From an uncultured Chloroflexota bacterium (GTDB taxonomy: Bacteria > Chloroflexota > Anaerolineae > Promineifilales > Promineifilaceae): a DNA stretch of 5,062 bases. Shown piece after piece: positions 1 through 4,081 of this stretch. The stretch covers positions 1 through 5,062 of the forward strand of contig CALFEW010000426.1 of the NCBI GenBank assembly GCA_937958365.1, in the 5' to 3' direction. The notes below the pieces were generated by a model. It did not search any database. It saw only the letters and a program-made list of their open reading frames with translations, and was not told the DNA's origin. Numbering within the stretch: position 1 is the stretch's first letter; the number at the start of each line of letters is the position of its first letter. A program made the position numbers and the translations under genes.

Positions 1-1
1 G

Positions 2-856
2 ATTGTGAACGGCCGTCACCCTGTCGTCGAACAATCCACCAGCATTGAGATCGGCGAACGCTTCGTGCCCAACAACGCCCATTTCCACGCCACCGACCGC
101 ATTCAGATCATCACCGGGCCTAACATGTCTGGAAAATCCACTTACCTCAGGCAGACCGCCCTCATCACCCTGATGGCCCAGATTGGCAGCTACGTGCCCG
201 CCGACAGCGCCGCCATTGGCCTGGTAGACCGCATCTTCACGCGCATCGGCGCCCACGACGAACTGCACGCCGGCCGCAGCACCTTCATGGTCGAAATGGT
301 CGAAGCGGCCGAGATTTTGCACCACGCCACGCATCGTTCGCTGCTGATTCTGGACGAAATCGGCCGGGGAACCAGCACCTACGACGGGCTGGCGATTGCC
401 TGGGCGATGATCGAGTATCTGCACAACCACCCGCGCCTGAAACCGCGCACCCTCTTCGCCACCCACTACCACGAACTGGTGGGGCTGGCCGATTTGCTGC
501 CGCTGGTGGCGAATTACAACGTGGCAGTGGCTGAGGAAGGGGATTCGGTGGTGTTCTTGCACCAGATTGTGCCGGGCGGGGCCGACCAGAGCTATGGCAT
601 CCACGTGGCCCAACTGGCCGGCCTGCCCCGCGACGTGATCAACCGGGCCAACGAGATTTTGCAGGAGTTGGAGAAACACGCGCCGACAACGGCCGTTACC
701 CCCAGCCGCTTCACCTCATCCCAACAAATGGCTCTTTTCCCCGAAACCAGCCCCATCTTGGAAGAACTGGAAAAGCTGGACGTGAACAGCCTGACGCCGC
801 TGGAAGCGATCAACAAGCTGTATGAGTGGAAGCGTAAGTTCGGCCAAAAAGAGTGA
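2..856 (+). CDS. mutS: DNA mismatch repair protein MutS, C-terminal part (5' end outside window)
   Basis: MutS recognises mismatches and small loops in newly replicated DNA and, through ATP-driven clamp formation, recruits MutL. Only the last 284 residues are present; the frame is open to the left edge, so the GTG at 5 is an internal Val and not a start. Counting that Val as residue 1, the ATPase domain shows the Walker A motif GPNMSGKST (38-46), the GRSTFMVEM segment (90-98), Walker B LLILDE (113-118) followed by GRGTSTYDG (120-128), and the switch motif ATHYHEL (152-158). Next come the helical YGIHVAQLAGLP segment and the short tail LTPLEAINKLYEW, which marks MutS1 and not MutS2 (no Smr domain). 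The mismatch-binding and lever domains would lie upstream. The gene ends in TGA, convergent with lipA 193 bp away. It carries two AACGGCCGT copies. Nothing suggests decay. Confidence 0.97.
   Translation: MVNGRHPVVEQSTSIEIGERFVPNNAHFHATDRIQIITGPNMSGKSTYLRQTALITLMAQIGSYVPADSAAIGLVDRIFTRIGAHDELHAGRSTFMVEMVEAAEILHHATHRSLLILDEIGRGTSTYDGLAIAWAMIEYLHNHPRLKPRTLFATHYHELVGLADLLPLVANYNVAVAEEGDSVVFLHQIVPGGADQSYGIHVAQLAGLPRDVINRANEILQELEKHAPTTAVTPSRFTSSQQMALFPETSPILEELEKLDVNSLTPLEAINKLYEWKRKFGQKE
8..16 (+). repeat. AACGGCCGT motif, copy 1 (in mutS)
   Basis: Exact copy of the recurrent 9-mer. In mutS it falls on codon boundaries as AAC GGC CGT (Asn-Gly-Arg), a different codon phase from the second mutS copy. 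Confidence 0.6.
688..697 (+). repeat. AACGGCCGTT motif, copy 2 (in mutS)
   Basis: Here the motif extends to the perfect 10-bp palindrome AACGGCCGTT. It encodes Thr-Ala-Val (ACG GCC GTT) in the poorly conserved linker between the MutS ATPase domain and the C-terminal tail, where protein constraint should be weak. Confidence 0.6.
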
Positions 857-911
857 TAGTTTGGGGCATGCCCTACTGCTGGGAACCTGGCCGGGCACGC
901 GAGATAGTGGG

Positions 912-945
912 GAAACGGCCGTTTCTAGGGGGTGGAAACGGCCGT
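912..945. repeat. Paired AACGGCCGT copies 3 and 4 in the mutS/lipA convergent gap
   Basis: Two copies, 914-922 and 937-945, stand 23 bp apart in the same orientation, each inside a GGAAACGGCCGT context. The first is the centre of a 14-bp perfect palindrome, GAAACGGCCGTTTC (912-925). Because the core is self-complementary, the two copies could also pair with each other as an 8-bp stem with a 15-nt loop. The spot between convergent genes would suit a terminator, but there is no T-tract on either side, so I do not call one. Confidence 0.55.
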
Positions 946-957
946 ATTACAACACTT

Positions 958-1089
958 CTAGTGAATAGTCTGCACTAGTTGGATATTGGCGCGCAGCCAA
1001 TTGTTGACCAATTCTTGCAGATCAATCCCCTTTTCTTCCGCTTCCTCACCTACCCCGCCGACTTCACCAACTCCTTGCCAAACAACTGC
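958..1089 (-). pseudogene. Possible 3' remnant of a small (antitoxin-like?) gene, or out-of-frame lipA extension
   Basis: Reading the minus strand in the frame that crosses the lipA stop gives an open stretch from a TAA at 1090-1092 to a TAG at 958-960. The last 29 codons, lying beyond lipA, have natural-looking composition: EEAEEKGIDLQELVNNWL, then RANIQLVQTIH and stop. To my eye this resembles the C-terminal helices of small ribbon-helix-helix (CopG-type) antitoxins, but the match is weak. The upstream part is only the lipA 3' end in another frame (Gly/Val rich), and no convincing start codon or ribosome site exists. It could be a decayed fragment, a lipA tail cut off by a frameshift, or chance. 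Confidence 0.22.
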
Positions 1090-2012
1090 TTATAAATCGG
1101 CGACAGCGCCCGTACCTGCCGGTCGGCGTGATAACTGCTGCGCACCAGCGGACCGCTTTCCACCCACTTAAAGCCCATCTCCAACCCAATCCGCTTCAGT
1201 TCGGCAAATTCGTCGGGATGGTAATATTTTTCTACCGGCAAATGCTGGTCGGCGCGCGGCTGCAAATATTGGCCGATGGTCAGAATGTCCACGCCGCATT
1301 CCGCCAAATCTTGCATGACGGCCAACACTTCGTCCCAGGTCTCGCCCAGACCGAGCATGATACCGCATTTGGTCAGCACTTCGGGGTCCATCTTTTTGGC
1401 GTTTGCCAGCGTCGTCATGGCCCATTCGTATTTGTCTTGCGGTTGGACCTTTTTGAAGAGCCGCGGCACCGTCTCTACGTTGTGGCCTAGAATTTCCGGC
1501 CGGGCGTCCATGACAATTTTGAGGGCTTCGGCGTCCCCTTTGAAGTCCGGGATGAGCAGTTCGATGGAGCAGCCGGGCTGCATTTCGCGCACGCGCTGGA
1601 TGACGGCCGCAAAAATGGGCGCGCCGCCATCTTTACGCTCGTCGCGGTTGACGGAGGTGATGACGACGTGGCGCAGGTTCATGGCTTTAACGGCCGTTGC
1701 CACCCTTAATGGCTCGGCAAAATCCAGGGGTAACGGCCGTCCCGTCTTAATGTCACAAAAAGCGCAGCTTCGTGTGCAAATGTCGCCCATCATCAAGAAA
1801 GTGGCCGTGCCCGCGCCCCAGCACTCGCCCATGTTGGGGCACTGCGCTTCTTCGCAGACGGTGTGCAGCTCTTTACTGCGCATCAACTCATTAAGCCGCT
1901 CATAATTCTCGCCGCTGGGAATCCGCGCCCGAATCCAATCTGGGTGCCGCCGTTTGGGCCGCAGCGCCGCTGTCTCGTTAACGCCAATAGAATCCAAATC
2001 AATGGTAGTCAT
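1050..2012 (-). CDS. lipA: Lipoyl synthase (radical SAM)
   Basis: LipA inserts two sulfur atoms into protein-bound octanoyl groups at C6 and C8, making the lipoyl cofactor of 2-oxoacid dehydrogenases and glycine cleavage H protein; it acts in the cytoplasm on the LipB product. With the ATG at 2010-2012 the protein is 320 aa. The auxiliary 4Fe-4S (sulfur donor) cysteines are C53, C58, C64 (CEEAQCPNMGEC); the radical-SAM cysteines are C79, C83, C86 (CTRSCAFC). The GLGET segment (221-225) and the C-terminal RSSYHAD (291-297), whose serine ligates the auxiliary cluster in this family, are intact. The frame stays open up to a TTG at 2066, but I prefer the ATG at 2012: an AAGGA stands about 9 nt upstream of it, and the TTG sits inside a palindrome without a ribosome site. 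It follows lipB by 68 bp and is probably co-transcribed with it. Confidence 0.97.
   Translation of the reverse strand: MTTIDLDSIGVNETAALRPKRRHPDWIRARIPSGENYERLNELMRSKELHTVCEEAQCPNMGECWGAGTATFLMMGDICTRSCAFCDIKTGRPLPLDFAEPLRVATAVKAMNLRHVVITSVNRDERKDGGAPIFAAVIQRVREMQPGCSIELLIPDFKGDAEALKIVMDARPEILGHNVETVPRLFKKVQPQDKYEWAMTTLANAKKMDPEVLTKCGIMLGLGETWDEVLAVMQDLAECGVDILTIGQYLQPRADQHLPVEKYYHPDEFAELKRIGLEMGFKWVESGPLVRSSYHADRQVRALSPIYKQLFGKELVKSAG
1689..1698 (+). repeat. AACGGCCGTT motif, copy 5 (in lipA)
   Basis: Perfect 10-bp palindrome. On the lipA coding strand it reads ACG GCC GTT, Thr106-Ala107-Val108, the same codon phase as the second mutS copy and the P450 copy. Confidence 0.6.
1732..1740 (+). 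repeat. AACGGCCGT motif, copy 6 (in lipA)
   Basis: Only 43 bp from copy 5 in the same gene but in a different codon phase: the coding strand reads GGA CGG CCG TTA (Gly-Arg-Pro-Leu, residues 91-94), in the segment just after the radical-SAM cysteines. Confidence 0.6.
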
Positions 2013-2020
2013 AGTGAGTA

Positions 2021-2027
2021 GTCCTTC
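2021..2027 (-). promoter_or_regulatory. Ribosome binding site deciding the lipA start
   Basis: On the minus strand GAAGGAC precedes the ATG at 2010-2012 with about 8-9 nt between AAGGA and ATG. No comparable purine run precedes the upstream in-frame TTG at 2066, so this site favours the 320-aa protein over the 338-aa version. Confidence 0.6.
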
Positions 2028-2051
2028 GTCAAGTAGTCTGGTAGCCGGGTC

Positions 2052-2095
2052 GTTGTCAATTGTCAATTGGCAATTGCCAATTAGCCATTGACAAC
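2052..2095. repeat. 44-nt interrupted palindrome across the lipB stop, upstream of lipA
   Basis: An inner 18-bp perfect palindrome, AATTGGCAATTGCCAATT (2065-2082), is flanked on the same axis (2073.5) by 9-bp arms GTTGTCAAT (2052-2060) and ATTGACAAC (2087-2095). The two parts are separated by matching 4-nt spacers (2061-2064 and 2083-2086). In RNA it would fold into a long AT-rich hairpin with one small internal loop. It covers the lipB TAA (2081-2083) and its last codons and ends about 40 nt upstream of the lipA ATG. No T-run follows, so an intrinsic terminator is unlikely. A short dispersed repeat, an mRNA-stabilising hairpin or a protein-binding site are possible. Confidence 0.7.
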
Positions 2096-2776
2096 CGCCA
2101 GTTCTGTGGCAAAGACCTGAGCAAACGCCTCGGTGATGGGCTGGAGAAGGTCTATGGGGGTTAACGGCCGTGCCAAAATCTCCGCCATGCTTACCACCCC
2201 GTGCTCACTGATGCCGCAAGGGACAATGTGACCAAAATGGCTCATGTCTGGGTTCACGTTCAAGGCAAACCCATGACTGCTAATCCCTTTCGCATTCACC
2301 CGCACGCCAATCGCCGCAATCTTACGCGGCCCGTCCGGCCGATCCACCCATACACCGGTATAGCCATCATAACGCCAGCCCTGAATACCAAACCCCGCCA
2401 GCGCCACGATGATCATTTCTTCCAGGTTTCGCAAATAGCGGTGAAAATCCGGCTTGTCAAATCCCTGCAACTGAAACAAACGCTGCAAATTCAAGATCGG
2501 ATAGCCCACAAGCTGCCCCGGTCCATGGTAGGTAATATCACCGCCCCGGTCTACCCAGCGCACGGTAAACCCCTGCGCCGCCAACGAGCCTTCGTCTAGC
2601 AGCAGATGGTCCAACTTGCCGCTGCGGCCCAACGTATAAGTTGGCGGGTGTTCCAGCAGCAGCAATTCATCCGCCAGTTCCGCCGCCTCAACACGAGCGG
2701 CCACCATTTCTTTCTGCAAATCCCAGGCGGCGTCATAATCAATTTGTCCAAGCCACGTTGCAAAAATCATTTTCAT
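2081..2776 (-). CDS. lipB: Octanoyl-[acyl carrier protein]:protein N-octanoyltransferase
   Basis: LipB moves the octanoyl group from acyl carrier protein to the lipoyl-domain lysine, forming the substrate of LipA; cytoplasmic. The product is 231 aa, normal for the family. Visible landmarks in order are LEHPPTYTLGR (41-51), the signature RGGDITYHGPGQLVGYPI (77-94), the catalytic lysine K152 in RKIAAIGVR, SSHGFALNVN (166-175), and the catalytic cysteine C187 in HIVPCGI. Both members of the Cys/Lys dyad are present, so it should be active. Start: ATG at 2774-2776 has AAAGGA ending only 4 nt upstream, while a second in-frame ATG two codons on (2768-2770) has about 10 nt spacing, so the true start may be either. 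It is first in a minus-strand lipB-lipA unit and divergent from the ATP-grasp gene. Its 3' end lies inside a palindrome and it carries one AACGGCCGT copy. Confidence 0.97.
   Translation of the reverse strand: MKMIFATWLGQIDYDAAWDLQKEMVAARVEAAELADELLLLEHPPTYTLGRSGKLDHLLLDEGSLAAQGFTVRWVDRGGDITYHGPGQLVGYPILNLQRLFQLQGFDKPDFHRYLRNLEEMIIVALAGFGIQGWRYDGYTGVWVDRPDGPRKIAAIGVRVNAKGISSHGFALNVNPDMSHFGHIVPCGISEHGVVSMAEILARPLTPIDLLQPITEAFAQVFATELAVVNG
2163..2171 (+). repeat. AACGGCCGT motif, copy 7 (in lipB)
   Basis: The lipB coding strand reads GCA CGG CCG TTA (Ala-Arg-Pro-Leu, residues 202-205), in the weakly conserved C-terminal region. Same codon phase as copy 6. Confidence 0.6.
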
Positions 2777-2795
2777 GCTATCCTTTATGAGCCTA

Positions 2796-2824
2796 AGGCT
2801 ATCTTCCTACGATATAAATGTCAA
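2796..2824 (-). promoter_or_regulatory. Candidate sigma70-type promoter for lipB-lipA
   Basis: On the minus strand a perfect -35 box TTGACA (2824-2819) is followed after 17 nt by TAGCCT (2801-2796), a weak -10 (3 of 6). The predicted transcription start would be near 2789, giving a leader of only about 13 nt before the lipB ATG. The -10 overlaps the near-palindrome AGCCTAAGGCT (2790-2800), a possible operator. Support is the exact -35, the spacing and the position; the -10 is poor. Confidence 0.4.
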
Positions 2825-2868
2825 CCGCAAAGCCATCTGCCTTACACAAAAATTCATTTCCGAATTCC

Positions 2869-2896
2869 TCGACATTTTACTCGCAACGATTATACT
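2869..2896 (+). promoter_or_regulatory. Candidate sigma70-type promoter for the ATP-grasp gene
   Basis: TCGACA (2869-2874, 5 of 6 to the -35 consensus), 16 nt, then TATACT (2891-2896, 5 of 6 to the -10 consensus). The predicted start near 2903 falls inside the first of two leader hairpins and leaves a leader of roughly 87 nt before the ATG at 2990. The region is markedly more AT-rich than the genes around it, as expected of a promoter. Confidence 0.5.
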
Positions 2897-2899
2897 TTC

Positions 2900-2959
2900 G
2901 GCGAATTTACGATCTTTATTCGCCAACCCATCCCCATGCTTTTTGTCAGGAGATGGGTT
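2900..2959 (+). promoter_or_regulatory. Structured leader: two abutting hairpins upstream of the ATP-grasp gene
   Basis: Hairpin 1 has 7-bp arms GGCGAAT (2900-2906) and ATTCGCC (2918-2924). Hairpin 2 begins at the very next base with 8-bp arms AACCCATC (2925-2932) and GATGGGTT (2952-2959), plus two further C-G pairs inside after one mismatch. The two could stack coaxially. A short T-containing stretch (TCGTATTTT) follows, and then the AAGGAG ribosome site at 2969-2974, an arrangement compatible with attenuation or a small-ligand or protein-responsive leader. No known riboswitch consensus is recognised. If transcription starts at about 2903 the base of hairpin 1 would be partly missing, so hairpin 1 may instead be an operator. 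Confidence 0.35.
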
Positions 2960-2968
2960 TCGTATTTT

Positions 2969-2974
2969 AAGGAG
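2969..2974 (+). promoter_or_regulatory. Ribosome binding site with long spacing
   Basis: AAGGAG is a strong Shine-Dalgarno match, but it stands 15 nt before the ATG at 2990, longer than the usual 5-10. No other start fits it better: the in-frame ATG at 2936 lies upstream of it, and protein similarity begins at the ATG at 2990. Confidence 0.55.
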
Positions 2975-2989
2975 AACAGAAAACCAAAA

Positions 2990-4042
2990 ATGCATGTTGC
3001 TTTGTTAGCGAACCTTCAAAAAAATGCCCCCTTGCAGCCCGGCATGTCTCCTGACATGTGGGATGATCTTGATTCAGAAGTAACCATTGCCGCTATCGTG
3101 GCTGCTATAGAGTCCGGCGGTCATCGTGTTACATTTTTGGAAGGGGATCCGACCCTTTTCGACAATCTACGCAAACTTCGGCCAGACATCTGTTTCAACA
3201 TTTGCGAAGGCCACTTTGGGGATTCACGGGAAGCGCAGGTTCCCGCCATGTTGGAGATGCTGCGCTTGCCTTACACCGGTTCGCAAGTTCTCACCCTCGC
3301 CCTCACACTGGACAAGCCCATGACCAAGCGCGTCCTCACCTACCATGGGCTGCCCACGCCACAGTTTCAGGTTTTCGAGCGCATCCACGAACCCATCAAC
3401 GATGACCTCATCTTCCCCTTATTCGTCAAACCCAGCCGGGAAGGCACAGGCATGGGCATCAGCGCCGATTCGGTGGTGCAAGATGAAGGGCAACTGCGCA
3501 CCCAACTGCGCCGCCTGTTTGATCGTTACGACCAGCCCGTGCTGGCCGAACACTTTGTGGAGGGGCGAGAAATTACTGTCGGCGTGGTAGGCAATCTGAC
3601 GACGCCGGTGGCCTGGCGTGTGCCGGAGGACGAAGAAGCGCCGCGTGTTTCCAAGGGCCTGTCCCTCTTGCCGCCACTGGAAGTAGACCTGACGCGCTAC
3701 CCTGACGAAGAGGGCGGCATTTACACCAGCCGCATCAAAACGGAACTGGCCCACGACTTTCATTACCTGTGTCCCGCGCCCATTGACAGTGACATGCTCG
3801 AAGAGCTGAACTGGCTAACGGCCGCAACGTTCCGCGTTACCGGCTGTCTGGATGTGGCTCGTGTTGATTTTCGTCTGGACGCCAACGATGGCAATAAACC
3901 GTACATCCTGGAAATCAATCCTTTGCCCGGCCTGAATCCAGAATATTCCGACCTGTGCATCGAGGCCAAAGCCGCCGGCTGGACCTACGAAGAACTGGTC
4001 AACCGCATCCTGAACGAAGCGGCGGAGCGGTACGGGTTGTGA
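2990..4042 (+). CDS. ATP-grasp ligase related to D-alanine--D-alanine ligase
   Basis: A 350-aa cytoplasmic ATP-grasp enzyme that should form an amide or peptide bond through an acyl-phosphate. Fold landmarks in order: an N-terminal MHVALLANL strand; SEVTI (29-33), matching the EVS segment of Ddl; FNICEGHFGDSRE (69-81) and LPYTGS (93-98), the Ddl-like linker; LDKPMTKRVL (108-116); the ATP-binding lysine in FVKPSREGTGMGI (145-157); LAEHFVEGREITVGV (185-199); and metal and substrate residues R291, D293, E308, N310 in ARVDFR and LEINPLPGL. The usual Ddl motifs GGxSxEREVS, the lysine-tyrosine of the omega loop, and LEVNTxPGMT are altered (SPDMWDDLDSEVT, K250-T251, LEINPLPGLNPEYS), so D-Ala-D-Ala may not be the product and I give no symbol. 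The frame is open back to 2606, but that part is lipB antisense. It is monocistronic, followed by a strong terminator. Confidence 0.85.
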   Translation: MHVALLANLQKNAPLQPGMSPDMWDDLDSEVTIAAIVAAIESGGHRVTFLEGDPTLFDNLRKLRPDICFNICEGHFGDSREAQVPAMLEMLRLPYTGSQVLTLALTLDKPMTKRVLTYHGLPTPQFQVFERIHEPINDDLIFPLFVKPSREGTGMGISADSVVQDEGQLRTQLRRLFDRYDQPVLAEHFVEGREITVGVVGNLTTPVAWRVPEDEEAPRVSKGLSLLPPLEVDLTRYPDEEGGIYTSRIKTELAHDFHYLCPAPIDSDMLEELNWLTAATFRVTGCLDVARVDFRLDANDGNKPYILEINPLPGLNPEYSDLCIEAKAAGWTYEELVNRILNEAAERYGL

Positions 4043-4045
4043 GTG

Positions 4046-4081
4046 AACATCCCAGAAGTTTGAAACTTCTGGGATGTTTTT
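4046..4081 (+). terminator. Intrinsic terminator of the ATP-grasp gene
   Basis: Perfect 16-bp inverted repeat AACATCCCAGAAGTTT (4046-4061) and AAACTTCTGGGATGTT (4063-4078) around a single central G, which gives a stem of about 14 bp with a TTGAA-type loop. It runs into five T (4077-4081) on the + strand, four bases after the TGA. On the minus strand the same stem is followed by TTCACTCAC with no T-run, so it should stop + strand transcripts well and P450 transcripts less well. The P450 stop codon (4081-4083) abuts it. Confidence 0.9.

Noticed and set aside
864..873. GGGCATGCCC palindrome just after mutS as a terminator
   Set aside because: It has no loop and no following T-run. A 10-bp palindrome alone is weak evidence.
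985..1001. Small hairpin ATTGGC-GCGCA-GCCAAT as the lipA terminator
   Set aside because: The stem has only 6 bp and no T-run follows on the minus strand.
986..1171. 61-aa + strand frame over the lipA 3' end
   Set aside because: Ser/Pro/Thr-rich shadow translation of lipA antisense, with no ribosome site.
1276..1905. 209-aa + strand frame opposite lipA
   Set aside because: It lies wholly antisense to a well-supported gene, has low-complexity composition and shows no recognisable domain.
2013..2066. Longer lipA starting at a TTG
   Set aside because: It has no ribosome site and lies within the palindrome. The ATG at 2012 has a well-placed AAGGA and gives a normal LipA length.
2953..2970. Mini leader peptide (Met-Gly-Phe-Val-Phe) whose TAA overlaps the AAGGAG
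   Set aside because: AGGAG directly touches its ATG, leaving no spacing, and there is no run of regulatory codons.
2606..2989. Upstream extension of the ATP-grasp reading frame, giving a 478-aa protein
   Set aside because: Most of it is antisense to lipB and the rest is promoter and leader sequence. Family similarity begins at the ATG at 2990.
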